A stretch of 64,000 nucleotides of DNA from AP-15 sp963797115 (lineage in GTDB: Bacteria > Pseudomonadota > Alphaproteobacteria > ATCC43930 > CGMCC-115725): contig CAWCOH010000001.1 in NCBI GenBank assembly GCA_963797115.1, forward strand, positions 868,001 through 932,000, given 5' to 3'. The position numbers and the translations under genes were made by a program. How positions within the stretch are numbered: the first letter of the stretch is position 1; each line of letters begins with the position of its first letter. Positions 1 to 9,493 of this stretch are shown one piece after another. Under the pieces are notes generated by a model. It saw nothing but the letters and a program-made list of their open reading frames with translations, searched no databases and was not told where the DNA came from.

Positions 1-963
1 TACGACGCGGCCAGCCCGGTCGTCCTCTTCGACACCATGATCGACGGGCAACCGCGCAAAGCCATCGCAGAGGCCGGCAAGACCGGGTGGGTTTATATCC
101 TCGATCGTACCGACGGGAAGTCGCTGATCGGGATCGACGAGCGCCCGGTACCCCAGGAGCCGCGTCAAAAGACGGCCAAGACACAACCCTACCCGCGCGG
201 CGACGCCACCGTGCCCCAATGCGCCGACCCACAACCCGGGATCAAAACCGGCTGCATCTTTGAGCCTTTCTGGGACGAGCCCGTTGCGCTCCAGCCTTCC
301 GGTCAGGGGGGCACCAACTGGTCGCCGATGCCGTACAGTCCGGACACCGGCTATTTCTATGTGCCCGGGTCAATCCGTACCAGTGTCTTCGAAAGGTTCC
401 CCCGGCAATACCGGCGCGGCCGGATCTATACCAGGGGCTCACAGGAAGCGGCTTCCCGCACGCCGCTCAACGGCACCTTTACCGCGATCGATGGCACCAC
501 GAACAAGATCGCCTGGCAGCACAGAATGCCATACCGGATGGGCGGCGGCGGCGGCTCAACGGTAACCGCCGGCGGCCTGCTTCTGCGCGGCGAACCCGAC
601 GGTAACTTCGTGGTCCTCGACGCCAAGACGGGCGAAGTGTTGTGGAAGTTCCAGACCGGGTTCGGTGCCGATGCGCCGCCCGTCGTCTACGAGGTGGACG
701 GCGAGCAGTACATCGCGATCGCGACTGGCGGAAATTCGATTCAGCGCAGCGCTACCGGCGATGCTGTTTGGGCCTTCTCGTTAACGGGCAAGCGGGGTCC
801 CTCTTGGTGGCCGCCCCACGCGCCGTCTGCGAGTACAGGACCCAGCATTTGGTGGCGTATCTGGGGTGCGGTTTCCCCTCTGTGGCTGCCCCACGAGGGT
901 GCCGAGCACATCAATGAGCCCCCCGGCCCGGGTGCGCAGGGGGATCGCGGAGATCGTCGGTAA
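1..963 (+). CDS. PQQ-dependent alcohol dehydrogenase, C-terminal part (5' end outside window)
   Basis: The frame is open from the first base, so only the last ~320 residues are present. They read as the C-terminal blades of a periplasmic PQQ quinoprotein dehydrogenase of the methanol/alcohol dehydrogenase type, which oxidises alcohols and passes electrons to a cytochrome or quinone. Visible family marks are the blade segment GWVYILDRTDGK (near residue 29 from base 1), a GGGGGSTVTAGGL turn, LDAKTGEVLWKFQTG and the closing strand DGEQYIAIATGGN. After AFSLTGKR the last ~45 residues are rich in Pro, Trp and Arg and do not look like a normal tail, so a frameshift or an altered end is possible. The family is clear; the exact substrate cannot be told from this part. 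Confidence 0.8.
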   Translation, partial: YDAASPVVLFDTMIDGQPRKAIAEAGKTGWVYILDRTDGKSLIGIDERPVPQEPRQKTAKTQPYPRGDATVPQCADPQPGIKTGCIFEPFWDEPVALQPSGQGGTNWSPMPYSPDTGYFYVPGSIRTSVFERFPRQYRRGRIYTRGSQEAASRTPLNGTFTAIDGTTNKIAWQHRMPYRMGGGGGSTVTAGGLLLRGEPDGNFVVLDAKTGEVLWKFQTGFGADAPPVVYEVDGEQYIAIATGGNSIQRSATGDAVWAFSLTGKRGPSWWPPHAPSASTGPSIWWRIWGAVSPLWLPHEGAEHINEPPGPGAQGDRGDRR

Positions 964-1015
964 CTTCGACACAATTTACGGTGATGCCCATGCCGCAATC
1001 TATTTGGTCTAACGG

Positions 1016-2641
1016 TTGATATCCAAAAAACTGATGACGCCTCCACGCGCCGCAGCTGGCCCTTTTATCGTGCTGTTTCTGGTATTACTTTTTCTTGCAG
1101 TCCTTGGACAGTGGTTGACCGGTGTGTACAGTAGCGATCTAAGCCAATGGCCTGACGAGGGGGCTCATTACATAAACGGACTTCTGATTCATGATTATAT
1201 GATTGACGGCCTTCCTGGTAATCCTTTCAAGTACGCTCTCCAATATTATATTCATTACCCAAGGGTGACTATTGGTCATTGGCCGCCACTGTATTACGTC
1301 ATCCAGGCCGCGGTCTATTTTATCACAGGTCCGAGCATTCGTGCGGCGCTGTTTTTGCCAGCGGTCTTTGGTGCGGCGATCGCCGCCGTTGTCGGCTGCG
1401 TGATCAGCCGGTTCGCAGGATGGGCCGTGGGAGTGCTGGCCGGTATCGCGACGCTGGCCGCTCCGGAAATTTTCATCGGCATGCAGAGCGTCATGCTCGA
1501 CGTGCCAATCGCCCTTCTGACTTGCACTGCAATGCTGGCTTGGGCGCGCTTCCTTCTGGGCGGAAGCTGGGTTTGGTCCGCGGCCTTTGGGTTGGCAGCG
1601 ATGGCGGCGATAATGACCAAGGGCAACGGAATTTTCCTCGCCCTCGTCCCGCCGCTTTCGGTAGCTCTGACCGGTCGGTTGCGCCTGCTGTGGAATTGGC
1701 GCTTCTGGGTACCGGCGCCTATTGCAGCTGTGCTGACGGTCCCGTGGTACCTGGCTACCTACAAGATTGTTGCTGGCGGGTTTATCTATGTCTGGGGTCG
1801 GGAATATATTTCGATGGCGTTGCCGGCTTATACCTCGATATTACTTGACCAAATCAGCATTGTAGGATTCTTATTCGCACTGCTCGGGGCATTTCGAGTC
1901 TTGCGTGATCGCGAGGCACACTGGCGCCATGCATTGGGCATATCGGCTATCTGCGTTGTGGCCGCGGGCTTCGCGTTCATCTGCGTCGTACCGGCGGCGA
2001 TCGAAGGAAGATACCTGGCACCGCTCGTGCCCGCGCTTGTAATTCTGGCCTATTTGGGCGCGGAGTGGGTCGTGAAATGGCAAACTCCAATGATGCGGAC
2101 GGTCGTTCTAGCCTTGTACTTTCTCACCGTGATCGGCGTTGAGCACGGGTTCTCATCGACCACTTCGCTCGCGATGAATGACGCCGCGAAGGTGATCTTT
2201 GCCGAACCTGCGGACAATCCGTTCATTCTTGTTGGTTCTACCACTGCTGGCGAGGGGGCTATCACCGCGGAGGTGGCGACACGCGACCGCAGCCGGCAAA
2301 GGTATCTGGTGCGCGGTTTGGGCGTGATCGGCTCGGGCGACTTCATGGGCGCCGATTACCGGCCGCGCTTTGGAAAAGCCGGCGATCTTGCGCAATGGAT
2401 CGAGCGACACGGCATCGGTTGGGTTGTCATCGACACCTCACCGTCGAGCCTTTCATGGACGCACAACGCACAGCTCCTGCAAATCGCGCGTAGCGACCGC
2501 GCTGGCTGGAAACTAGTCGGCAGGTTCCCGAATACAAAAGCCGAGACCCTGGTTTATCAAGTATCGGTGTCGGATGGACAATCTGTCGATCGCGCGGAGC
2601 TGCTTTCCGAGCTCAAACCCGCAAGAATGCTCGGTCGTTAA
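1016..2641 (+). CDS. GT39-like membrane glycosyltransferase
   Basis: A protein of up to 541 residues with about ten hydrophobic segments in the first ~390 residues and a soluble C-terminal domain of ~150 residues. The first periplasmic loop carries WPDEGAHY (about residues 41-48), the acidic DE motif of GT-C enzymes such as ArnT and protein O-mannosyltransferases, which move a sugar from a polyprenyl phosphate donor onto lipid A, glycan or protein at the outer face of the inner membrane. The start is uncertain: TTG at 1016 or ATG at 1034, neither with a clear Shine-Dalgarno sequence. Downstream lie a methyltransferase ghost, a giant surface-type protein, a GT4 enzyme and another methyltransferase, so a role in surface glycan or glycoprotein assembly is likely but inferred. 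Confidence 0.75.
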   Translation: MISKKLMTPPRAAAGPFIVLFLVLLFLAVLGQWLTGVYSSDLSQWPDEGAHYINGLLIHDYMIDGLPGNPFKYALQYYIHYPRVTIGHWPPLYYVIQAAVYFITGPSIRAALFLPAVFGAAIAAVVGCVISRFAGWAVGVLAGIATLAAPEIFIGMQSVMLDVPIALLTCTAMLAWARFLLGGSWVWSAAFGLAAMAAIMTKGNGIFLALVPPLSVALTGRLRLLWNWRFWVPAPIAAVLTVPWYLATYKIVAGGFIYVWGREYISMALPAYTSILLDQISIVGFLFALLGAFRVLRDREAHWRHALGISAICVVAAGFAFICVVPAAIEGRYLAPLVPALVILAYLGAEWVVKWQTPMMRTVVLALYFLTVIGVEHGFSSTTSLAMNDAAKVIFAEPADNPFILVGSTTAGEGAITAEVATRDRSRQRYLVRGLGVIGSGDFMGADYRPRFGKAGDLAQWIERHGIGWVVIDTSPSSLSWTHNAQLLQIARSDRAGWKLVGRFPNTKAETLVYQVSVSDGQSVDRAELLSELKPARMLGR

Positions 2642-2705
2642 TTAACCATGGTGACCGCGGTAGTGTTCAATGCACAATATAACATCTCTGCTCCTGGCTC
2701 ATTAG

Positions 2706-2990
2706 CTGAGAGTTGCCGGCTATCAACGTTACAAGATGTTCAGGGCGTTTCTTGGCATCGGGATCACTGCATCAGACACGATCCTTGATGTAGGAGTTAC
2801 TAGTGGTCGCTCTTACGACCATTCAAATTATTTAGAGTCTTGGTAGTCATATAAATCCAAATCACGGCGGTTGCGATCGACGAAGCTGCCGCCTTTTTGC
2901 AAGAGACCTACCCGGGTATTCGATTTGACAAAGACGCTGGTCGATTTCTTCGTTCGCTGATTGCTCCTTCGATTATGTTCAATTTCGGGC
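2706..2990 (+). pseudogene. remnant of a class I SAM-dependent methyltransferase
   Basis: No long ORF exists between 2642 and 3393, but translation from 2706 gives LRVAGYQRYKMF, then TILDVGVTSGRSYDHSNYLE and a TAG stop at about 2844. After a frame change it continues as TAVAIDEAAAFLQETYPGIRF and fades near 2985. The order AGYQR-KMF, DVGVTS (SAM motif I), YDHSNYLE, TAVGID and YPGVRF is that of a class I methyltransferase family often found in polysaccharide clusters. The catalytic half is lost. The rest of the gap to 3393 shows nothing else I can identify. Confidence 0.55.
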
Positions 2991-3393
2991 CCTTGCAGAT
3001 GCCCACGGCGATCGCAGCTAGTGTTTGCGACCGGCCAAGCTCCGACCGCAAGAGCAAACTTCTTATTTGACAACGGCCGCTTCTGGAAGCAGGGGCGTCT
3101 GCGACATTCGCGCGTAACCGGTGCACAGGACTGTGGCGACGCCCTTTTTCGAGGGTGTCAGGCGGTGAAGAAGCTGTACTCCCGGCACAACTCAGCACAA
3201 ACGAAACGAGTTGCCGTCCGCCTTGCGTCGAAAACACGTCAAACGAGGCGATGTCTGATTCCGGAATTGACATATACGATAAATAGCGATATAAGCAAAC
3301 AACGCAAGAACCAAAGTCAGTGGCAAATTTTGCTCGCCAGAGCCGGCGTAGGGATTGACTTAACGTTGAGTTTGATGCGGCACGGAGAAATCT

Positions 3394-4632
3394 ATGGCAA
3401 TCACAATCAGCAATTTAAAAGTTGTGGAGAATGCGCCAACGGGAATGGTTGTTGGTGTCCTGACCGCAATGGATGACAAGGGCACCGTCATACCGTGCAA
3501 TTTCATGTTGACGAAGCAAGCCGCCGGTTACTTCAGCATTTCGTCGAACGACCTGGTCACAGCATGGAAAGGATCGATCAAACCGGGTAATTATCCGGTC
3601 ACGGTTCGAGCCAACGGGATAACCACCAGGTTCGAGGAGCACGCGAAATTTACGATTGAGGTGACGGCAGTCGCGCCGCCGCCTGGTCCCGTACCGACGG
3701 GTATCAAGTTTAATCCGGTTAAGACATCGCTGAGCGATAATGCCGTCGCCGGCACCATGGTGGCCAACTTTTCCGTATCGACCTCGGATGGCTCACCATT
3801 CTCCGGTACTCTGGGAGGCAGCCCCGCCGACACCGTTGCGATCGCCGGAACCACGCAACTGGTGCTCCAGCGCAGCCTTAACTCGGCGGATGATGGTTTG
3901 CAGCAATGGGGGGTTATCGCTAATCAAAATGGCGTGACCGCGTCGGGCTTCATCCAGGTAGAAGTCACCGCCAACGCACCGCCGCCGGCGCCACCGCCGC
4001 CGCCACCGCCACCACCGGCACCACCGCCGCCGGCACCGCCGCCGCCGCCGGCACCACCGCCGCCGCCGCCGGCACCACCGCCGCCGCCGCCACCGCCGCC
4101 ACCACCGGCACCACCGCCGCCGCCACCGCCGCCACCGCCGCCGCCGCCGCCGGCGCCACCACCGCCCGCACCGCCGCCGGCGCCTGGCGGCGTCTTTGTC
4201 ACCTCGGTCATTCCGGGCGGGGAGAGGAACGACTTTTCCGGCTGGGTCGGCATGAAGATCACCGTCGGCATCAATAACCTTGTCGTCTCGGCGCTCGGCC
4301 GCTGGGTCGTCGCCGGAAACAGCCAGACCCATACTGTCAAGATTGTGGCCGCCTCTACCGGGGTGGATCTGCCGGGAGCATCGGCAACAATCAACACGGC
4401 GGGGAAGCCCGCCGGCGCGTTTGCATATACCAGTCTCGCCTCACCCGTCACGCTGACGGGCGGCCTATCTTACTACATCGTCAGTTCCGAGACGGCCGAT
4501 CGAGAACTCCTGGTACCACGACAGCACAATAATCACTACGACAGCCGACGCCTCCGAGACCAATTCGGTCTACAATCCCGGCAGCGCCTACGTGCTCAAT
4601 CTGGGTGCGGGGCATACTTATGTACCAGTTGA
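3394..4632 (+). CDS. polyproline, multi-module surface-type protein, N-terminal part (frameshifted from the next ORF)
   Basis: 412 residues from an ATG. Residues ~3-95 resemble a cadherin-like module (NAPTGMVVGVLTAMD, PGNYPVTVRANG). Residues ~105-195 form a second beta module (FNPVKTSLSDNAVAGTMVANF). A run of ~70 almost pure Pro with some Ala follows, then a beta-sandwich module (ITVGINNLVVSALGRWVVAG, SQTHTVKIV). From codon 4501 the reading stops matching: the true continuation (SWYHDSTIITTTADASETN) is in the frame of the next ORF, so this and 4592..8791 are one ~1800-residue gene broken by one base near 4500. No signal peptide or membrane segment is seen, so export, if any, would be by a C-terminal signal or a dedicated system. 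The last ~45 residues are frameshift junk. Confidence 0.7.
   Translation: MAITISNLKVVENAPTGMVVGVLTAMDDKGTVIPCNFMLTKQAAGYFSISSNDLVTAWKGSIKPGNYPVTVRANGITTRFEEHAKFTIEVTAVAPPPGPVPTGIKFNPVKTSLSDNAVAGTMVANFSVSTSDGSPFSGTLGGSPADTVAIAGTTQLVLQRSLNSADDGLQQWGVIANQNGVTASGFIQVEVTANAPPPAPPPPPPPPPAPPPPAPPPPPAPPPPPPAPPPPPPPPPPPAPPPPPPPPPPPPPPAPPPPAPPPAPGGVFVTSVIPGGERNDFSGWVGMKITVGINNLVVSALGRWVVAGNSQTHTVKIVAASTGVDLPGASATINTAGKPAGAFAYTSLASPVTLTGGLSYYIVSSETADRELLVPRQHNNHYDSRRLRDQFGLQSRQRLRAQSGCGAYLCTS
3976..4185 (+). repeat. proline-codon microsatellite (CCG/CCA)
   Basis: About 210 bases of CCG and CCA codons with scattered GCA/GCG, coding for the polyproline linker of the large protein. A shorter run lies at about 4654-4711 before the second beta-sandwich module. 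Such tracts are prone to slippage and to assembly error. Confidence 0.9.
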
Positions 4633-7600
4633 TTTCGCCTATGCCGTGGGCTCGGTGGCACCTCCACCTCCACCGCCACCGCCACCGCCACCGCCTCCTC
4701 CACCGCCTCCTGTGGGTGTTGGTGGCTTCGTCACGACGGTTCCGTTGCTGTCGGATGAGGCGAGCGTCGGCGCCGGCTTGGTGCTGGGGATGCAGTTTAC
4801 GGTCGGCCCGTCTAACATCGAGATCGTTAGTCTCGGTAGATGGGTGCAGCCTGGCAATAATCAGACCCATTTGCTGAAGCTCGTCTACCCGTATCCCGAC
4901 AAGCGGAACGTCCCTAACGGCTTCACGACTATCAACTGTAGCGGCGCTCCGACGAACGCCTTTATTTATGGCGACCTGCTCTATCCGATCGTGCTTCCGG
5001 CGGGAGCGACGTATTACTTGGTAAGCGTCGAACTGGGGGTAGATCAGGTCTACTCTGGGACCTCGTTTGGAGTCACGAGCGCCGCGATACTTGATAGCAG
5101 CGTCTATGGTCTTCTCGATGGCAGCGGGTACTTCAACACTGGCGTGCCAAACTCGATGTACGGCCCTGTTGATTTCAAATATAGGCTGACTAGCAGCCCA
5201 GCGACGCAGTTTCGGGTCGGGAGCTTATATCCGCTGCAGACGTCCGCCTTCCCCAATTCTTGGGCGCGAGTAACCTCGGTCTCATCACCCTCCGGCACCG
5301 ATATCCTGAACCTTGTCGGCACGGTTGATCTTCGCCTGTATTGGCGTGGTGGTGCACCGGATACGACGTGGTCGGGCGTTCTTCAATACTATTATGATGA
5401 CGAGATTCCAATAGGGAGTCCGGTGGCGGACTTCGGTACAATCTCTTCGCCGGCATTGTTTATCACGACATGGGACACCACTACCGTCCCAGATGGGACG
5501 CATGTCGTTTATGCCCGGTTCATCGATGCAGTTGGTTATTCGGCCTACAATGCCCCTATCATAGGCAATGCGGCCGTCATTCACAACGGCGGCTTCGTGA
5601 ATGGGGCACAGGATGTTTGGGTGGTTCCTGGACCGCAGAACGAGCACCGATTTGGTGGGATGCCCGACAAGGTCCACTACGCTGGTGTGCCGTGCCCGGT
5701 AAACAACAGCTACCTGCCGTACCCTGGCCCCGCGACCGTTCCTCCGGCAACCGCCGATCCGCGCTACATGGGCGCCAACGCGGCGCTGTTGCGCGATTCG
5801 AGCCACTTCATCGTCGAGATGAGCAGGGCGGCCTGCGGTGAATGGGAGGGGTTCTACCGCTGGATGTCGATGTCCACCAACGGCTCGGGTGGAGGCATTG
5901 GCACTGGTGGCGGGGTCTTCGCGTGGGTGGAGGACGCGCATCGTTCCGGTGTCGGCGTAGACGAGGCAACGTCAAGGAATGCTTTTGTCGCGTTGGGGTA
6001 TGACGGGCCACGGTTCGACAACTTCATAGCGGCTGGGTTTTCGACGTTTGTCGAGACTCCGAGCGGAGACGGCTGGTACGGCATCGAACTCAGTGGCCGG
6101 GTGTTCAAGCTGACCCATGAAGGCGAGGTCACTACCTTGGCGGGTCCAAAGCAGGACCGCACCTCGACCAATCCGCCGTGGTGCGATACCGATACCCACG
6201 TCACCCTAGGGCCTGATGAGGCTCTTGAAGACGTGATTACGAATGCCGGGGTGATCGTCGGAACGTTCGATGCAAGCGTGCCGGGGCCAGAATATATGCT
6301 CGGCTCGGCCGATCTCTGTATTGATCCGCGAGACACCGATGTCCTTTATATCGCCAGCGAGTACCTGAACTGCATTTTCAAGGTCAATCTCAATTTCTCG
6401 CCGGCTCACATCTCGCTTTACGCCGGGACCTATGATGAGCCGGGCTTTCTAAATGTGACCGGCACCGGTGCCACGAATGCTCTTTTTCAGGGACCGACAA
6501 GCATTCAGATGGCACCTGACGGCACGATGTATGTCGCCGATTGTGCTGTAGATGGGGTCACCGATGGCAATCAGCTCATCCGCTATGTTACCCCGGATGG
6601 GTTGAGCGTAGGCACGCTGTGTGGGCAAGTGGGGTCGCCAACGGCTGCGCAAGCGGCAAATTCGAACTTGGTGCAGACGTACAGCCCGACCAATTTCACT
6701 CCCATACCGTTCTCGAGCCCGAATTGTTACATCGTCAACGCAAGGACGATCCGGTTCAATTCGACCGGCACGCAATTGATCCTGCTGGAAAACCAGACTT
6801 CTCACGTCCGGAAGATAGATCTGGTCGCGCAGACCGTCACATATATCGGCCGGGGGTGGGATTCTTCGTTGCCACCGAACTATGCCGGCTCCACTCAATG
6901 GCAATGGCTCGATGTAGATCGGCGCGGTACATGCGGGCCGGTTGATGATATAATTTTGAACAATCCGACCACGGCGCCCGCCTGCTGGCGCATGTCTTCA
7001 GACGGCAGCTATGCTGGCGAGTTCTCGGCCGATGCTTCGACACGTTATCCGGTGCTTATCGGTCGGGGAGACAATGTGGGTAGCGGACATTACGGGTGGT
7101 CTATATCTATCGCTGGTACTCAAGGGCGAATGATCACGTCGGGGACGACCAGCACCGCCGGGCACCAGTTCCGCATCGGTCAAGCCACTGGTGGTGATGC
7201 GAACCTGTTGGCAAACCCTTCTCCGTTTGACCAGAACATTTCGGATCGTGGTATCTATACCGTAACATTTGGCTCATCGGGAGAATGGCCGATAAATTGT
7301 CGGCCGTCATTCTACTCCCTGTTCAGCCGCACGGGCATGAACCAGAACGGCACGCCGACTTTTGACGATCTGAATGCCACCTATCCTACCGACGATGTAT
7401 TTGCCACTTTTCTACAATCGGGCGCAGGAGGCATAGCGCCGCGTCCGGAGCTGACCGGCAAACAACTGCGTGACCTGATATACTACATCAGGCGGTACAG
7501 CTTCGCCGGCAGCTACCCAAACCCGGTGTCGCCGGGGCCTGACGATCCGCTTGATGGGCTCGCTTACCCGGTCGTCCTGTCCTGCACCGCGACGAGACTC

Positions 7601-8791
7601 AGCCCGACGTCGATACAAGTGAATTGGACGACGGATCGGCCGACGATTGGAATGGCCGTGGCGTGCACCGATGTGCAGTTCACCTACGGCGCTACCGACG
7701 GTGCCTACAACAAATTCTCGCCGATCGAGCCTCTGACTGCCAGCACGTACACGACCTCTCATTCGGCAGTAATCACCGGGTTGTCTCCTAATCATCCGAT
7801 CCACTACTCGGCACAAGTGAAGGACATTCACGGCGGCTTCGGGTATGCGGCGGATAATGTGCTTGCTCCCGCCGTCTCGTCGGATGGCTCGTTTATAACC
7901 AATGGCACCGGGACGCTGCTCACGGCACACGGTCTCTGGTCCTTTGGCTCGCTGTACGCTCCGACGCCGGCCTGGGGGATCGGGCCGTTTTACCAAGTGC
8001 TGTTGAACGGGCAGGCGGCCGGACCCTCGCAAATCTTTGGCGGCTGGCAGAAGCTGATCGTGAATTTCGGCGGAAACATGTACGGGCTGACTTTTGATCA
8101 TGTCTGGTATCAATGGGTGGGCGGTCAATGGCAGCCCAACTTCGGGGCCGATGCGGCATCCGGGCCTGCCTCGATGCCGACGCCGCCCGCGTTGCCGACA
8201 ACTTTTTCCGGGCCATATATACCATCGCCTGACGGCACGGCGATCTCCGGCGGAACCGGGAGCTTAACCACGCTTGATGGTGTCTGGACATTCGGCAGCG
8301 CGAACGGCGGTGGCTGGAACCTGGTGCTCAACGGGCAGACCATGTGGCTCAGCAACAGCGGCACTCCCGGTGTGCCGATCGCCGTGACCCACCTGCAGGT
8401 GAGCTCGCACGGGCATCTGTTCTATCAGACGGTAGATTCGGCGTGGCACGTATGGGCTGGAACTCAGCCAAACAACTCCGCATTAGGAGCTGTCGGGTCA
8501 CCGATCCCGGTAGGGATGGTGTTTTCCCCATCGCTGGCTACAATACACAGCGGAGCCGCTGCCGGGACAGTCATAACCACGGTCTCGGTAATCATGAACG
8601 ACGGAACGTCCTTTGCCGGTTCTCTCTCGGTCGGGCTTGATATGAGTGGTACTCAAACTGCTGTCGCGTCCGGCTTGCGAGTGGTAAAGAACATGTCGTC
8701 AATTCCTGTGATGCCGAGCATCTTTCCGGTTACGGCGACGCAGAACGGCAGCAGTTTTACTGCAGCGTTTGACATGCAGGTTGTCCTATGA
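4592..8791 (+). CDS. giant multi-domain surface-type protein, main part (polyproline linker, NHL-like propeller, Fn3-like and tail modules)
   Basis: 1399 residues from a GTG that is only the first start after the frameshift; the real gene begins at 3394. Order: end of beta-sandwich module 1, polyproline linker (~25-45), a second copy of the module (~45-200), a region with cysteines, then an NHL/SMP-30-like propeller (SIQMAPDGTMYVADC, RTIRFNSTGTQLILLENQ, about 540-780), an Fn3-like segment (SPTSIQVNWTTDRP), two copies of a ~90-residue module (LTAHGLWSFGS and LTTLDGVWTFGS, each with a VLLNGQ or VLNGQ strand), and a last copy of the ~90-residue beta module seen near the N-terminus (FSPSLATIHSGAAAGTVITT). 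The WTFGS/LNGQ module is common in large secreted proteins of alphaproteobacteria. I infer a surface or secreted adhesin-like protein decorated by the neighbouring glycosyltransferases; there are no phage genes nearby. A single-base lesion near 4500 separates it from its N-terminus. Confidence 0.7.
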   Translation: MLNLGAGHTYVPVDFAYAVGSVAPPPPPPPPPPPPPPPPPVGVGGFVTTVPLLSDEASVGAGLVLGMQFTVGPSNIEIVSLGRWVQPGNNQTHLLKLVYPYPDKRNVPNGFTTINCSGAPTNAFIYGDLLYPIVLPAGATYYLVSVELGVDQVYSGTSFGVTSAAILDSSVYGLLDGSGYFNTGVPNSMYGPVDFKYRLTSSPATQFRVGSLYPLQTSAFPNSWARVTSVSSPSGTDILNLVGTVDLRLYWRGGAPDTTWSGVLQYYYDDEIPIGSPVADFGTISSPALFITTWDTTTVPDGTHVVYARFIDAVGYSAYNAPIIGNAAVIHNGGFVNGAQDVWVVPGPQNEHRFGGMPDKVHYAGVPCPVNNSYLPYPGPATVPPATADPRYMGANAALLRDSSHFIVEMSRAACGEWEGFYRWMSMSTNGSGGGIGTGGGVFAWVEDAHRSGVGVDEATSRNAFVALGYDGPRFDNFIAAGFSTFVETPSGDGWYGIELSGRVFKLTHEGEVTTLAGPKQDRTSTNPPWCDTDTHVTLGPDEALEDVITNAGVIVGTFDASVPGPEYMLGSADLCIDPRDTDVLYIASEYLNCIFKVNLNFSPAHISLYAGTYDEPGFLNVTGTGATNALFQGPTSIQMAPDGTMYVADCAVDGVTDGNQLIRYVTPDGLSVGTLCGQVGSPTAAQAANSNLVQTYSPTNFTPIPFSSPNCYIVNARTIRFNSTGTQLILLENQTSHVRKIDLVAQTVTYIGRGWDSSLPPNYAGSTQWQWLDVDRRGTCGPVDDIILNNPTTAPACWRMSSDGSYAGEFSADASTRYPVLIGRGDNVGSGHYGWSISIAGTQGRMITSGTTSTAGHQFRIGQATGGDANLLANPSPFDQNISDRGIYTVTFGSSGEWPINCRPSFYSLFSRTGMNQNGTPTFDDLNATYPTDDVFATFLQSGAGGIAPRPELTGKQLRDLIYYIRRYSFAGSYPNPVSPGPDDPLDGLAYPVVLSCTATRLSPTSIQVNWTTDRPTIGMAVACTDVQFTYGATDGAYNKFSPIEPLTASTYTTSHSAVITGLSPNHPIHYSAQVKDIHGGFGYAADNVLAPAVSSDGSFITNGTGTLLTAHGLWSFGSLYAPTPAWGIGPFYQVLLNGQAAGPSQIFGGWQKLIVNFGGNMYGLTFDHVWYQWVGGQWQPNFGADAASGPASMPTPPALPTTFSGPYIPSPDGTAISGGTGSLTTLDGVWTFGSANGGGWNLVLNGQTMWLSNSGTPGVPIAVTHLQVSSHGHLFYQTVDSAWHVWAGTQPNNSALGAVGSPIPVGMVFSPSLATIHSGAAAGTVITTVSVIMNDGTSFAGSLSVGLDMSGTQTAVASGLRVVKNMSSIPVMPSIFPVTATQNGSSFTAAFDMQVVL

Positions 8792-9012
8792 TCTGGATGC
8801 CCTGTCCGAAGTGCTCTAGCAAATGGTCATTTTTTATAGGGCTCACTGACGACAGGATCGGATCAAAACGGCAGCGCCACCGTGGCAGTCTCGGCATCAA
8901 TCTGGTGACAGCAGAGACGCCGCTGCCAGCACGGCTGCCGTCGGTCCTCGGCGTCACCGCAAGCCAGAATGGCAGCACTTACTCCGCTTCGATCGACATG
9001 CGGGTTAAATGA
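8788..9012 (+). pseudogene. decayed extra copy of the C-terminal beta module
   Basis: An ORF starts in an ATGA overlap with the stop of the giant gene, but only its last ~25 residues make sense: VLGVTASQNGSTYSASIDM matches the end of the preceding module (FPVTATQNGSSFTAAFDM). Just before, another frame gives GSLTTGSDQNGSATVAV, which matches the middle of the same module. This is therefore a further module broken by at least one frameshift and stops, not an independent gene. Confidence 0.5.
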
Positions 9013-9490
9013 CGAGCAGAAGTGCGGCTGCCGGGCTTAGCGAGTAGGCCACAGCGTCCATACGGTTCCTGGTGGAAGGGGATGAATCTTCGGCCTGGCT
9101 CTGAGCATTAATGACTACTATGGCGGGACATTCCCCTCGCTAGGCCCGATGAACGTAGTGTTCGCGCAGAATGTCCAAAAGAAAGATGCCTAGCCAATTT
9201 CGCCAACTTGTGCACGGCGCCGATTACCTCGGCGCCGTTTGCTTCGCGGAGATCGGTCGAAAATGTGCGCACGAACAGACGCGACGCAAGAGTCACCCGG
9301 CAGGTGGTGCCGTTCGCCCATCTTAGTCAGCGGGGCATCGCGATTTTGGGCACCGGATCATCTGTTCGCGCATCGGCATACCTTTCCTACTGTCGCCGCC
9401 AACGATCCAGCGATGCCTCAGCCTGTAAATCACCTGCAAAAGCAGGCAGGGCCGAAATGCAGGGCGGACGTGCCGGCAAATGCCGACGGA
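9013..9490. other. gap with no convincing gene
   Basis: I see no intact gene here. A 35-codon open stretch (9086-9193, plus strand, INDYYGGTFPSLGPMN) ends in a stop and may be the tail of another degraded protein; I cannot name it. Confidence 0.4.
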
Positions 9491-9493
9491 CAC

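Noticed and set aside
3976..4185. Repeat tract as a possible CRISPR array or tandem regulatory repeat
   Set aside because: It is a codon-level microsatellite within a coding frame; there are no spacers. No CRISPR array is visible in the window.
3924..4451. Gly-rich and Arg/Trp-rich open frames opposite the polyproline tract
   Set aside because: They are shadows of CCG/CCA codons on the other strand.
4480..4520. Programmed ribosomal frameshift between the two large ORFs
   Set aside because: There is no slippery heptamer or suitable downstream structure at the shift point. A plain one-base lesion or error is simpler.
3394..8791. The giant protein as a phage tail fibre of a prophage
   Set aside because: No capsid, tail, terminase, lysis or integrase gene is nearby; the neighbours are glycosyltransferases and methyltransferases.
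8788..8791. ATGA overlap as translational coupling of a second small gene
   Set aside because: The first two thirds of the small ORF have no sense, and its end is a decayed module in a different frame.
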